From positions 1 to 64,000 of the forward strand of contig DASYKT010000022.1 of NCBI GenBank assembly GCA_035995185.1: 64,000 nt of DNA. Reading direction: 5' to 3'. Source of the DNA: DASYKT01 sp035995185. GTDB lineage: Bacteria > Acidobacteriota > Blastocatellia > Pyrinomonadales > Pyrinomonadaceae. Shown here one piece after another: positions 54,382-63,863 of the stretch. Both the position numbers and the translations under genes were made by a program. The notes under the pieces are model-generated. The model was not told the DNA's origin, made no database searches, and saw nothing but the letters and a program-made list of their open reading frames with translations. The stretch's first letter is position 1. Each line of letters begins with the position of its first letter.

Positions 54382-55314
54382 ATGATATTGTTTTCAGCGT
54401 TATTTTCTTCAAAGCATTTGAACACAAACACGGGCGAAAATAAATTCCTTAGCAGCGGCGTACAGGCGATGTTTCTTTCCACGCTCGCTTTTTCGCTGAC
54501 CTATGCTCTTGTCAAGCAGCTTAGCCATCTGCCGACGATCGAGGTAGCGTTTTTTCGCTGCGCGATCGCCTCATTGATCTGTTTTGCCGGAATATATCGC
54601 GGCGGAATCGATTGGAGAGGTTCAAATCGCAAGCTGCTCTTGCTGCGCGGATTTTTTGGCACGACCGCTGTTTATCTTTTCTTTTTTACGCTGCAGAGAA
54701 TTCCGCTGGCCGGTGCGGTAACCATCCAATATCTTTCGCCTATTTTTACCACGATCATCGCCATCTTCATTCTGAAGGAACGCGTGAAACGGCCGCAGTG
54801 GCTATTTTATGCGATCGCTTTTTGCGGTGTGCTGCTGATCGAACGTTTTGATCCGCGCATCTCGATAGTTTACCTGCTGACCGGGATCGGCGCGGCTTTT
54901 TGCTCGGGCGTGGCCTACAACCTGGTGCGCAGCCTGCGCGAACGCGAACATCCGCTGACCATCGTCCTGCATTTTCAACTTTTCGGTGCCGTGGTCTGTT
55001 TTTTCGCGATGTGGTTTGACTGGGTCACGCCCGTCGGTTGGGATTGGTTTTACCTGCTGCTTATCGGGGTGTTTTCACAGATCGGACAGGTTTTTCTGAC
55101 CCATGCGCTGCAAAAAGAAAAGGCCGCGGGCGTGGTGATCATAAATTATTCGGGTGTCGTCTATGGCCTGCTTATCGGCTGGTTTTTCTTTAACGAAACG
55201 CAGACATTCGAATCTTTATCAGGTATGCTTTTGGTAGTATGCGGCGTCGCGTTAAGCGTATTTTACGGCAAGCGTCAGCGTGAACTGGAAAAACTCGAAG
55301 CCACTATCAGCTAA
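54382..55314 (+). CDS. EamA/DMT-family transporter
   Basis: A 310-residue inner-membrane protein with ten hydrophobic helices in two EamA repeats. The repeats are marked by AVTIQYLSPIFTTIIAIFIL and by VVIINYSGVVYGLLIGWFFF, each near the end of its half. The substrate is unknown. An AAGGAAA ribosome site lies 7 bases before the ATG at 54382 inside the start of the divergent kinase gene. The hydrophilic N-terminus is about 25 residues longer than usual, so a later start (ATG 54469) is possible. CoA-binding and MogA genes follow closely, likely one operon. Confidence 0.87.
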   Translation: MILFSALFSSKHLNTNTGENKFLSSGVQAMFLSTLAFSLTYALVKQLSHLPTIEVAFFRCAIASLICFAGIYRGGIDWRGSNRKLLLLRGFFGTTAVYLFFFTLQRIPLAGAVTIQYLSPIFTTIIAIFILKERVKRPQWLFYAIAFCGVLLIERFDPRISIVYLLTGIGAAFCSGVAYNLVRSLREREHPLTIVLHFQLFGAVVCFFAMWFDWVTPVGWDWFYLLLIGVFSQIGQVFLTHALQKEKAAGVVIINYSGVVYGLLIGWFFFNETQTFESLSGMLLVVCGVALSVFYGKRQRELEKLEATIS

Positions 55315-55317
55315 ATT

Positions 55318-55719
55318 ATGAATGAACCGGAAACTATCAAGCGCATTTTGGACGAATGTAAAACCATCGCCGTGGTCGGCTTGTCTTCAGACACCATGCG
55401 GCCCTCGCATGGCGTGGCGGGCTATATGCAGAAACAAGGCTACCGCGTGATCCCCGTCAATCCTAACGAAACCGAAGTGCTGGGTGAAAAAGCCTTTAAT
55501 GACCTTTCATCCATCGGCGAGCCCGTTGACCTGGTCGATATATTTCGCAACTCGGCTTTTGCCGGTGAGGCCGTCGACGAAGCGATCAAGATCGGCGCCA
55601 AAGCCGTCTGGCTACAGGAAGGCGTGATCGACACCGCCGCCGCTAAGCGCGCCGAGGACGCGGGACTGCTGGTCGTAATGGACCGCTGCTGGCTGAAAGA
55701 CCATTATCGAATGAAATGA
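55318..55719 (+). CDS. CoA-binding (YccU-like) protein
   Basis: A 133-residue Rossmann-type CoA_binding_2 protein. Visible features are IAVVGLSSDTMRPSHGVAGYM, YRVIPVNPNE, DLVDIFRNS and AVWLQEGVID. The biological role of the family is poorly defined. It lies 3 bases after the EamA gene and overlaps MogA by 4 bases (ATGA). Confidence 0.88.
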   Translation: MNEPETIKRILDECKTIAVVGLSSDTMRPSHGVAGYMQKQGYRVIPVNPNETEVLGEKAFNDLSSIGEPVDLVDIFRNSAFAGEAVDEAIKIGAKAVWLQEGVIDTAAAKRAEDAGLLVVMDRCWLKDHYRMK

Positions 55720-56198
55720 GCGAACCGATTAGAGCTATTGTGATAACGGTCAGCGACCGCTGTGCCGCCGGCGACTCCGAAGACGTTTCGGGCAAAGTGC
55801 TGGCCGGTCTTTTGGAAGGAACCGGCGCGGAAATTTATGAAAAACTGACCGTGACCGATGACCTGGAACACCTTGTCGAAATTTTAACCATCCATTCCAA
55901 AATGGCCGACCTGATCATAACCACCGGGGGCACCGGCCTTTCTCCGCGCGACAATACGCCGGAAGCGACCCAACGGGTGATCGAGCGTGAAGCGCCCGGG
56001 CTGGCCGAAGCAATGCGTTATAAAACTCTGGAAAAGACCCCCTTTGCAATGCTATCGCGCGGTGTCTGCGGTGTGCGCGGGAAATGCCTGATCATAAATT
56101 TACCCGGCTCGCCCAAGGGCGTCGAGGAATGTTTTGAAGTAATAAAGCCCGTGTTGCAGCACGCGATCGATCAGATAAGAGGAAATACCGGCCATTAG
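55716..56198 (+). CDS. Molybdopterin adenylyltransferase (MogA/MoaB)
   Basis: A 160-residue cofactor enzyme that adenylylates molybdopterin before molybdenum insertion. Family marks: VITVSDRCAAGDSEDVSG, LIITTGGTGLSPRDNTPEAT and LIINLPGSPKGVEECFEVI. No other moa/moe gene is in the window. It is translationally coupled to the CoA-binding gene. Confidence 0.88.
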   Translation: MSEPIRAIVITVSDRCAAGDSEDVSGKVLAGLLEGTGAEIYEKLTVTDDLEHLVEILTIHSKMADLIITTGGTGLSPRDNTPEATQRVIEREAPGLAEAMRYKTLEKTPFAMLSRGVCGVRGKCLIINLPGSPKGVEECFEVIKPVLQHAIDQIRGNTGH

Positions 56199-56211
56199 CT
56201 GCCATCAAGAT

Positions 56212-56293
56212 ATTTCGTGCGCTTAGTGTGATTGGTGGTTAATTTCATATTCTTTTTTTTCAAGACAGCCTTAACCACGAATCACACGAAACA
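56212..56293. repeat. REP-like inverted pair, family A
   Basis: TTTCGTGCGCTTAGTGTGA then TTGGTGGTTA, inverted at 56270-56293 (TTAACCACGAATCACACGAAAC). The most degenerate copy of the family here. Confidence 0.8.
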
Positions 56294-56311
56294 CATCAAA
56301 CCAAAGATCTT

Positions 56312-56761
56312 ATGATAAAAATTCAAAATATCCTTACTCTCTCTTTGTTAATATTTGTATTTAACCTGCCAGCGACATTTGCCGCATCGTATAAACAAAT
56401 TCCGGCGTTCGAAATATCGACCATATCTGAAAAATTTTACCGGACAGAGCTTTATTTTGGCATGAATAAACCTGGCGGTGTCGTGATAACTAATGAAGAA
56501 TGGAGTAAGTTTCTGGAAGATGAAGTGACGCCGAGATTCCCCGACGGCTTTACCGTTTTGGAAGGTTACGGGCAATTCAAAAACAAGAGCGGCAAGATCG
56601 TAAAAGAAGGCAGCAAGGTGTTAATAGTGCTTTATCCTAAAAAAGCTTTCGCGGATGCCGATCGAAAGATCGACGAGATCCGCACCGCCTACAACAAAGC
56701 GTTTCAACAGCAATCCGTCCTGCGGATGGACATTGTGCAAACCGTGCGCGTGTCATTTTAA
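56312..56761 (+). CDS. DUF3574 secreted protein
   Basis: A 149-residue protein with a signal peptide (LLIFVFNLPATFA). The mature part matches DUF3574: FYRTELYFGMNKPGGVVI, FLEDEVTPRFPDGFTVLEGYGQF and VLIVLYPKK. The family function is unknown. It converges on the NACHT gene with 18 bases between the stops. Confidence 0.8.
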   Translation: MIKIQNILTLSLLIFVFNLPATFAASYKQIPAFEISTISEKFYRTELYFGMNKPGGVVITNEEWSKFLEDEVTPRFPDGFTVLEGYGQFKNKSGKIVKEGSKVLIVLYPKKAFADADRKIDEIRTAYNKAFQQQSVLRMDIVQTVRVSF

Positions 56762-56779
56762 AATTGCCACACTTTTAAT

Positions 56780-59700
56780 TCATTGGTCATTATTTTCGCT
56801 CATCAATGCAATTTTTTCTTTTATAATTTTCAAAGTTCTTTCGTCCACTAATTCCACATCATGAATGATCTGATTTATCCTGGTCCTGGTGATCGTTCGG
56901 GGATATTTTAACTCAGCGCCGCTTATTTTTTTAAGTTCATCCGGAACAAAATCGGGAACGGACGCCTGGTATTTGGTGGCACAGCATTCCTGCAAAGAAT
57001 AAACGAAACCTTTTTGTTCCTGAATGTTCTCACCTTGCCTGGCCAGATCGGCGAAAAATCTTTCCCAATCTCTTTCTTTGTCGCCTAAAATTTTTATCAG
57101 TTGAAATGAAGCGAGATATTCCGCCAAAGGCTCGAGCGAAAAACGTATCTCATCCCTTTCAACTCCAACTATAGAGATAAGCCTTAATTTTTCTTCCAGG
57201 TAAGCCAATTGGGCAGTGGCTTTTTCATCTCCGCCCAGTTCCTGAAAAACGTCTTCTCTGGCGGCGAGGGAAGGTGAATATGTTTTCTTAAGACAATGCC
57301 ACGCCGTTATTCTGGCGGCAAGATGAACTTCCTCATCCCTGATCTCCTTGTCAGAGCTGCGATTCAGATAGTTTATATAATAATAGATCAGATCCGGTAT
57401 ATTCTGCGGGAATTCTTCTTCCTCCTTTTCGCGCGGCCTGTCGTCGATCTTGGAAGCGATGCTCAGATCGGCAAAGAGTTTAACGAACAGCGGGGTTATT
57501 CCCCGGTCCGGGGTCATCCGCGAGAGATGCTCGCACATATCGAAAAATTCCGTATCAAATTCATCTCTGACATTTCTGACCGTGAGATAGGAATCTAAAA
57601 AACTCGATAAAAAATTTCCTTCTATCTTCATCGGCCGGATATTTTGAGGAAAAAAATCTTCTATATTTTCATAGTTGCGTGAAGTTAAAATGACGGCCGT
57701 GGCAGACAGGTCGGATAGGTTTCTTAAGATCTGGTCGCGGATCTCCCGGGGCATTTCCGAAAACCCGTCTATGATTATCAATAATCTCTTGCGTTCGATC
57801 AATTTTCTTAGCAGCTCCGGGGAAAGCGGCGAACTTTGCTCCGTGTACCTTTCGATCTGCATTCTTGCTATATTTTCAACGATATTCGAAGCCCCCGCGT
57901 TAAGAAGCCTATTTCCCTGTTCGATCATGATCGGGAGCAGTATATGCCTGCACAGGCGCTTGTCTTCATCCGCTCCCATTCCCCATTTAGCTATCGAACA
58001 GGCATGGCTCGTCTTTCCGACCCCGCCATCTCCTGAGATCATTATAAATGTCGCGGAAGTTTTAAAAAAAGGTTTGAGGTCTTCCGGACTAAGCTCGGCA
58101 AGTCTTTTGTCATTAACTTTGACTGGAATAGGTATGTGAGTTTGCCTTTCCGCCACTACTCCCCTGTTCAGAAAACCGGTATTTATATTGCCTTGGTATT
58201 TCTGTATCCAAGCGTCCAAAACCCGGCGAGAATAGTAAAAAAAACCTACCAGCAGAAAATAGCGAAACGGTGCGGTAAAATAGCCCAACATGGGAACTTT
58301 CTGCTCAAGAGGAAAATGCAATAATTTTTGATTTATTCTGAAAATGAGAATCGGCTTCAGCCAGAGGACGATCAAACAGGCGGTCAGTAAAAGCAAATAA
58401 AACGCGACCGGTAAAAGATAAGGCAAAGTGTAATACAACGGCCTCCAGACTTTCTTCTCCCACCAGGCACTGTCCAGACTCTTGAGGGAATCCTGAATAT
58501 CCCTGGCATTTTCTTGTACCTGGTCCTTATCATTTGTCAAAAGCACTTTTTCAGCCTCCCGAAGCAAGGCGTTATAATTCGTATCACCTTTCCGCATCAA
58601 GTTTTTGGCTATGTCCTTCAGCGCTATCGACGCGGAAACATCCAGTCCTAGTCTGCGACTGTTGTGTTTTTCGATCAATGTATGTACTACTACTCCGGGC
58701 CGGGCGGAACCAATGCTTCCCAGTGTTCTTACCGCCAGGTCCTTGGTATCCGAATACTGCTCCCCATTATTCAGGATCCCGAGGACCTGATCTAATATCC
58801 GGTCTCCCGTTTTATCGTCAACCGCTTCTTCTCCGATAAAATAAAGCGCACTTAGAAAAATAATATCGTTTTTGTTTGAGTGATCGCTTCCGTATTTATC
58901 GGACAGGGCCGGAACAGCGGATTTGCCAATATATTTAAACATAGCAAGAATGTTGGGCGTTTCCCTGCCGGCAAGATCAAGACGGAAATTGATCTCCCCG
59001 TCATGTCCGAAAGTTTTGACAACCAAAGCCTCTTCATCTAGTATTTTGAAAAGCCTCGGTAAGAGCTCATCTTTCTCCTTCGTGCTTTGAACCAACAGCC
59101 TGACCAGAGAGGCCCGAATATAAACAATAAATCTTAACCTGACAGCCTCGCGCTGATTGGTTTCTTCATCGAGATACGAGAGAGCTTGCTGTTTAACGGA
59201 ACTGGAATTTGCCGAACGTTCCAGGTAATCCTGTTTTGCCTTATTATATTTTTCATCGAAGTAGTCGAGCGCGGCTAAAAGTTCGCCGGACTTTAAATAA
59301 TCTGGCTCATTCATTCCCTCTATAATAGCTATTGCGTGCTGACAATACCCTAAGTCCCAGATATCTACTTCAAACTTTGAATTTTGAAACATATTCCACA
59401 ATTCGGAGTATATTTCTTCCGATTTATATTTATTTTTTACTAAAGCAGCGATCAGTCTGGCTCTGATGTGTTTTTCTTTTTTATCGATGTTTAGCAGTAA
59501 TTCCGCCAGAGTATTTTGCTGCTCGGCGGACAGCACCTCCACGGAATCGATCACGCGGGCAAAGAACCCCCTGACAAGCTCTGTTTTTAAGGGATCTTTT
59601 ATCTTTTCGACTATTAAAGGAAAGACTGCGTCAAAAGTTTCATAATCAATGTTGCTCGTTTTGGTTCGGGAGGGAAGTAGTAAAGATTCTACATAATCAG

Positions 59701-60127
59701 CAACTTGAGGGTCGTTCGCTTGACTCAACAAGCCCGTTTCTTCCAGTATTTCAACCAGGCTTTTTACATAATCATGGTTATAGTTCCCTCGCATTGAGGA
59801 GATCAGGGAGGTGCGAAAGTTGCCGAGTATTATATTAGCGTTTCTGCGTCTCCCATAAGGTTCTTCCCTACTGGATTGAAAAAGTGCCGGAAGTGTACGA
59901 GCTCTGTCTTGAAATGGAAGCGAATTAAGATCCGCGATCGCTTTGTCAAAGATCACGGCGTCCGGGTTTTTAAGGTCGTTTAATGCCTTATTAATATCGA
60001 CGACAATAAATGCTTCGATCGTTACTTCCGTTTCCTGCGGCGTTACTTCCGCCGGGAAAACGAAAAACAGGCAAAGCGCTGTCAATATTATATGAAAAAT
60101 AAATTTGGTGGGAGTATTTTTTTCCAT
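56780..60127 (-). CDS. Membrane-anchored NACHT NTPase with HEAT-like extracytoplasmic repeats
   Basis: A 1115-residue protein. An N-terminal hydrophobic signal (8-25) is followed by about 500 residues of HEAT-like helical repeats (45-545, for example LAVRTLGSIG, VRGFFARVID). A strong membrane helix lies at 566-590 and a weaker hydrophobic stretch at 614-632. A STAND/NACHT ATPase follows: Walker A GDGGVGKTS (699-707), Walker B LLIIIDG (782-788) and sensor-like AVILTSR (811-817). The C-terminal helical region (850-1115) has no clear known repeat. NACHT proteins include phage-defence and cell-death switches (family knowledge). The domain order here suggests signal sensing outside and NTPase switching inside (inference). 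The gene is AT-richer than its neighbours and alone, with no effector gene adjacent. Confidence 0.8.
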   Translation of the reverse strand: MEKNTPTKFIFHIILTALCLFFVFPAEVTPQETEVTIEAFIVVDINKALNDLKNPDAVIFDKAIADLNSLPFQDRARTLPALFQSSREEPYGRRRNANIILGNFRTSLISSMRGNYNHDYVKSLVEILEETGLLSQANDPQVADYVESLLLPSRTKTSNIDYETFDAVFPLIVEKIKDPLKTELVRGFFARVIDSVEVLSAEQQNTLAELLLNIDKKEKHIRARLIAALVKNKYKSEEIYSELWNMFQNSKFEVDIWDLGYCQHAIAIIEGMNEPDYLKSGELLAALDYFDEKYNKAKQDYLERSANSSSVKQQALSYLDEETNQREAVRLRFIVYIRASLVRLLVQSTKEKDELLPRLFKILDEEALVVKTFGHDGEINFRLDLAGRETPNILAMFKYIGKSAVPALSDKYGSDHSNKNDIIFLSALYFIGEEAVDDKTGDRILDQVLGILNNGEQYSDTKDLAVRTLGSIGSARPGVVVHTLIEKHNSRRLGLDVSASIALKDIAKNLMRKGDTNYNALLREAEKVLLTNDKDQVQENARDIQDSLKSLDSAWWEKKVWRPLYYTLPYLLPVAFYLLLLTACLIVLWLKPILIFRINQKLLHFPLEQKVPMLGYFTAPFRYFLLVGFFYYSRRVLDAWIQKYQGNINTGFLNRGVVAERQTHIPIPVKVNDKRLAELSPEDLKPFFKTSATFIMISGDGGVGKTSHACSIAKWGMGADEDKRLCRHILLPIMIEQGNRLLNAGASNIVENIARMQIERYTEQSSPLSPELLRKLIERKRLLIIIDGFSEMPREIRDQILRNLSDLSATAVILTSRNYENIEDFFPQNIRPMKIEGNFLSSFLDSYLTVRNVRDEFDTEFFDMCEHLSRMTPDRGITPLFVKLFADLSIASKIDDRPREKEEEEFPQNIPDLIYYYINYLNRSSDKEIRDEEVHLAARITAWHCLKKTYSPSLAAREDVFQELGGDEKATAQLAYLEEKLRLISIVGVERDEIRFSLEPLAEYLASFQLIKILGDKERDWERFFADLARQGENIQEQKGFVYSLQECCATKYQASVPDFVPDELKKISGAELKYPRTITRTRINQIIHDVELVDERTLKIIKEKIALMSENNDQ

Positions 60128-60230
60128 AGCTCATAAGAACTTCTTTCCGGTGAAGAAGATCGATTCTATTGAAATAAATTAAATCGGCTTTAGGTCTTTA
60201 CCCTGCCCGCGACGCTCTGGAAATTCACCG

Positions 60231-61781
60231 CTATTTCACCAGCGAAGTTCGCACGAAATCCATCGCGTCGTCGTGCAGCCTCTTCAGCGAATTTTTCTCG
60301 ATATACATCATATGGCCGGCTTCGTAATAGTGGAACGAAACGTTCTTGCGCAGGCTCGGATCGAGATTCATGCTGGCAAAGCTGTACTCGGCGGCAAAAT
60401 ACGGCGTCGCCATATCGTAATAACCGCAGCCGACAAATATCTTCATATACGGATTTTTCTGCATCGCGCGTTTTAACGGCACCGCCGTGTTGGCATAACC
60501 GTTGTTCTGATTCCAGTTCCACGGCGAGGTAATTCCTCCGCCCAGAATGTAGTATTCCAGATCGGATTTAAATCCCAACTCGCGGCGCACATAATCGTTG
60601 AACACGGCCGTGTAAGGCGGACGGATCGCCGACATGCTGGGATCGGCGTCCGGCGAATCGTTCGCCGCATTTGAATCGATCCCGGTAAAGCGGCTGTCGA
60701 GCCTGCCCGTGGTGCGTTTCTGATCGCGCAGCAGCTCTTTGTTAAAAGCGCCCAGATCAACGCGCATGTTGCTATTGTCGATAAAATTTTTGCTGAGGCC
60801 GCTATAACGGCTGAGCTTTGTCAGCACCGCGTCTTTTTCCGCGGCGCTCATCCGGTCGCCCCGCGTTAAAGCGACGGTGTATTCATTGGCGGCAAAGTTT
60901 TCCGATTCCTTTAGCACGTCACGCAGCGGTTTGCTCTGCAGATCGGCGGGCAGCTTTTTGTGATACCACGCCGTGGCCGTGTATGAAGGAAAGATCAGCG
61001 GATAGGTAGTGTCGTTTCCTTCGGCAAAGCGAATGCTCTGGAAATTCATCACGGTCGAGATCAGCAAAATGCCGTTTAATCCGATGCCTTTTTCAAAAAG
61101 CAGGTCGGACAGTCCCGAAGCGCGCGTCGTGCCGTAGCTTTCGCCTACCAAAAACAGCGGCGACGCCCAGCGCTCATTGCGGCCGAGGTACATTCGAATA
61201 AATTCTCCGACCGATTCCAGGTCGCCGTTCAAAGAGAAAAATTTGCTGGCTACTTCGGGGCGCGCCGCGCGGCTGTAACCCGTCCCGACCGGATCGATGA
61301 AAACGAGATCGGTGTCACCCAGCCAGGTCTGGTCGTTATCGACGATATCGTAGGGAGGCGGAGGCAGTTCACCGCTGTCCAGCATCTTGACGCGGCGGGG
61401 CCCGATGGCGCCCATGTGCAGCCAAACCGATGCCGAGCCCGGCCCGCCGTTAAAAGAAAACATCAGGGGGCGTTTTGTCTTGTCCGTCGCGCCGTCGAGC
61501 GTGTACGCCATATAAAAAATGCGCGCATCGGTTTCGCCGCTCTGCGCGTTTTTTATCGGCATATAGCCCGTGGTAACGGTATAACTCAGCGCTTTGCCAC
61601 CAGCGCTGACGCTGTGCTTGCTGACCACAGGCGGCTCTTCCGGCAGTGACGCTTGGGGTGTCGCCTGCTGGCGAGGCTGTGTCGTGGCGGCCTGCGGGTT
61701 TTGCGGCGTCTCCGGGGGACGGTTTGCCGCGCCGCCCGGTGTTTGAAACAAAAAGAAAGACAAGACTATCGTAGCTAGCAT
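60231..61781 (-). CDS. Secreted S10 serine carboxypeptidase-like protein
   Basis: A 516-residue alpha/beta-hydrolase of peptidase family S10. A signal peptide (ATIVLSFFLFQTPGGAA) is followed by a proline/glutamine-rich linker (about 20-55). The oxyanion region is FSFNGGPGSASVWLHMG, the nucleophile is in LVGESYGTTR, and the aspartate and histidine are in CGYYDMATPY and YYEAGHMMYIE. The ATG at 61781 is preferred to the in-frame start 57 bases upstream because the signal peptide begins there. Probably a periplasmic carboxypeptidase. Confidence 0.88.
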   Translation of the reverse strand: MLATIVLSFFLFQTPGGAANRPPETPQNPQAATTQPRQQATPQASLPEEPPVVSKHSVSAGGKALSYTVTTGYMPIKNAQSGETDARIFYMAYTLDGATDKTKRPLMFSFNGGPGSASVWLHMGAIGPRRVKMLDSGELPPPPYDIVDNDQTWLGDTDLVFIDPVGTGYSRAARPEVASKFFSLNGDLESVGEFIRMYLGRNERWASPLFLVGESYGTTRASGLSDLLFEKGIGLNGILLISTVMNFQSIRFAEGNDTTYPLIFPSYTATAWYHKKLPADLQSKPLRDVLKESENFAANEYTVALTRGDRMSAAEKDAVLTKLSRYSGLSKNFIDNSNMRVDLGAFNKELLRDQKRTTGRLDSRFTGIDSNAANDSPDADPSMSAIRPPYTAVFNDYVRRELGFKSDLEYYILGGGITSPWNWNQNNGYANTAVPLKRAMQKNPYMKIFVGCGYYDMATPYFAAEYSFASMNLDPSLRKNVSFHYYEAGHMMYIEKNSLKRLHDDAMDFVRTSLVK

Positions 61782-61877
61782 AAAATTTGATCTCTTTTTT
61801 AGAAATAAAAAACCTGTGGAGTACCGAAAGATTACCACAAATAAGCAAATATCGGGAGCGCGGACGGCTCTTCAAAA

Positions 61878-62093
61878 GTCCCCAACGGGGACAAAGAAAA
61901 TAGCCCAGGGTAAGTGAGCGAAGCGAGCGTCACCCTGGTATCAGATGTCCAACCGACTCAGCCCTGAAGGGGCGGCAGAATCCCGTCACAGTTCTGCCGC
62001 CCCTTCAGGGCTAACACTTCAAATTGATCTTCGTTACCCAGGGCTGAAGCCCTGGGCTATTCTCTTCAGTCCGCTACGCGGACAATACTCGTT
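61878..62093. repeat. Palindrome-rich intergenic element, family F
   Basis: It includes a perfect 21-bp inverted repeat (61960-61980 AGCCCTGAAGGGGCGGCAGA... and 61992-62012) with an 11-base loop. It also holds GTCCCC-aac-GGGGAC (61878-61892) and CCCAGGGCT-ga-AGCCCTGGG (62038-62057). It lies between the polytopic membrane protein gene and the S10 gene. Confidence 0.85.
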
Positions 62094-62103
62094 TTCAAAC
62101 TGT

Positions 62104-63849
62104 TTAAGCCAAACTAGGATCTGCGGGTGAGTCAGCCTTATCGGCTTCAGCCGAAGACTTGACCCTGATCTTCCCGAATGAAAACGCGAGGGCGGCGATC
62201 GCCAGGAGCGCCCAGCAAATAATAGAAAGGATCTGCGCTCTAACAACAGCCGGGGATTCGATAAATTTAACACTGATCCGGGATGTTTCCGTCGGGGCGT
62301 CGAACGTAAGCGCGCCGTCAGCGGCAGGAGACGCTGCGACCGCCTCATCATTAATCTTTATCTGCCACAACGGATAGTAAAATGTCGCCATACGGACCTT
62401 GGCCGGCTCACCGGCGCCCAGCGTAAAGGCATGATCTTTTCTCTCCCAAACCAATCCGCTGACTTCGCGCCCGCCGGCGGATACTTTTTCCTGATTTTTC
62501 ATCGCCTCGTTCTTCGCCCAGACGGGCAGCCAGCAGTCGCAGTTTTGCGGCGCATCGCCCAGAGGGGCCACCACTTCTTCAAATTCACCCCGCGGGTAGA
62601 AATTTGCCGCTCTGATAACCTGAAAAACCGTAAAACTGGTGCTGAACAATAATATTCCGACGACGATCAGCGCATAACGGCGGAGGCGTTCATCTTTTAA
62701 CCACTGGGCACAGTATTTCCATCCGGCAGCCGCAAGCGGTATCCCGGCCAGCGAGATCACCGAAAGCCAGCGCCAGGGGAACTGTACCTTTTGAAGTATG
62801 GCGACGTTATCCCACACAAAAATACTGAGATAGGTCGCCATAAAGATGGAAAAAGCGAGAACGATCCAAACCCGGTTAAGCCTCGCCGCCGCAAAAGAAC
62901 GAACCGATCTCCAATAAAGAAACCCGAGAGGCAGCGTCAAAAGCAAGGTGCAGCCGAGCACCATGTTGGCGAACCACATGTCCCGGTCGTCAAACATCAC
63001 CAGGTATTTTGTCTGCAGCAGAAAATTGATGCGGTAATCGTAATGCACGGAGCCGGAAGAATAGGTTTCCGATGAATGATTCAGCCACGCCATCTCGGTG
63101 ACTATCTTTATCCAGTAAAATGCGCTGAGCGCGAGCCCGAGAATAAAACCGGCGCCAAGTTTCAGCGCGGTGCCGATAAGATTTTTGCGCGGCAGCGACA
63201 CCAGCGAATAAACCCCGAGCGCTGCCGTTCCCATCACGGCGATCGGCAGGTTGCTCAGTATCAGCAAAGCGAAAGATACGCTCAAGCCCGCCAGATTGCC
63301 AAGCTTGCCGTTTCTGGCCAATCTGTCCACAAATAGAAAACAGAACGGCAGAAAAGCGACCGCGGCAAATTCGGCGTAATTGAAGGCGTTGTAGATCTCG
63401 TTGATGTGGTACGGCGCGACCACGAAAACCGCCCCGCCGATAAATGACGCGCCGGGCGAAGACCTTTCGCGCGACCAAAAATACCCGGAAATGCCGCTCA
63501 GCGACAGCCAAAACCAGAAAACCAAACACGCTGCCCAGTACCAGTTTCCGGTCAGCATTTTACCCAGCGCAAGCGCATAGTAGCCTACCGGCGGATAAAA
63601 CCGCATGCCTATCCCGCCATAGCCTTTATTTTCATTCGGCATCCATGACGGGTAATAATCTCCGGCCTGCAGCGCATCCCGTATCGTCACCGCAAATTGA
63701 AAATGCTGCGGCAGATCGTTGCCCTTCGGAATGCCTGCGATCCAGATCGGCAGCATCATACAGAGCGCGACCAGGCACACCCCGGCCAAGGCCAGCACAT
63801 CGTGCTTGTAACGTAAAAATATTTGCTTGAGATTTAGAGTAAATGCCAT
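62104..63849 (-). CDS. Polytopic membrane protein (YfhO/PTPS-related type)
   Basis: A 581-residue protein with about twelve hydrophobic helices and an extracytoplasmic C-terminal beta-rich domain (about 455-545, GEPAKVRMATFYYPLWQIKI), ending in one more helix and a charged tail. The build (DLPQHFQFAVTIRDALQAGDYYPSW near the N-terminus) resembles the GT-C-like 6-pyruvoyl-tetrahydropterin-synthase-related/YfhO proteins, thought to act on lipid-linked sugars. The assignment is tentative. It follows a partial gene on the same strand with 14 bases between. Confidence 0.65.
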   Translation of the reverse strand: MAFTLNLKQIFLRYKHDVLALAGVCLVALCMMLPIWIAGIPKGNDLPQHFQFAVTIRDALQAGDYYPSWMPNENKGYGGIGMRFYPPVGYYALALGKMLTGNWYWAACLVFWFWLSLSGISGYFWSRERSSPGASFIGGAVFVVAPYHINEIYNAFNYAEFAAVAFLPFCFLFVDRLARNGKLGNLAGLSVSFALLILSNLPIAVMGTAALGVYSLVSLPRKNLIGTALKLGAGFILGLALSAFYWIKIVTEMAWLNHSSETYSSGSVHYDYRINFLLQTKYLVMFDDRDMWFANMVLGCTLLLTLPLGFLYWRSVRSFAAARLNRVWIVLAFSIFMATYLSIFVWDNVAILQKVQFPWRWLSVISLAGIPLAAAGWKYCAQWLKDERLRRYALIVVGILLFSTSFTVFQVIRAANFYPRGEFEEVVAPLGDAPQNCDCWLPVWAKNEAMKNQEKVSAGGREVSGLVWERKDHAFTLGAGEPAKVRMATFYYPLWQIKINDEAVAASPAADGALTFDAPTETSRISVKFIESPAVVRAQILSIICWALLAIAALAFSFGKIRVKSSAEADKADSPADPSLA

Positions 63850-63863
63850 TTTTTAGCGCCATT

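Noticed and set aside
54615..54635. tRNA-like GGTTCAAATC segment
   Set aside because: It lies inside the EamA coding sequence and no acceptor or anticodon stems surround it.
61450..61875. Open frame of 141 codons on the minus strand
   Set aside because: It overlaps the S10 peptidase gene in another frame and has no family resemblance.
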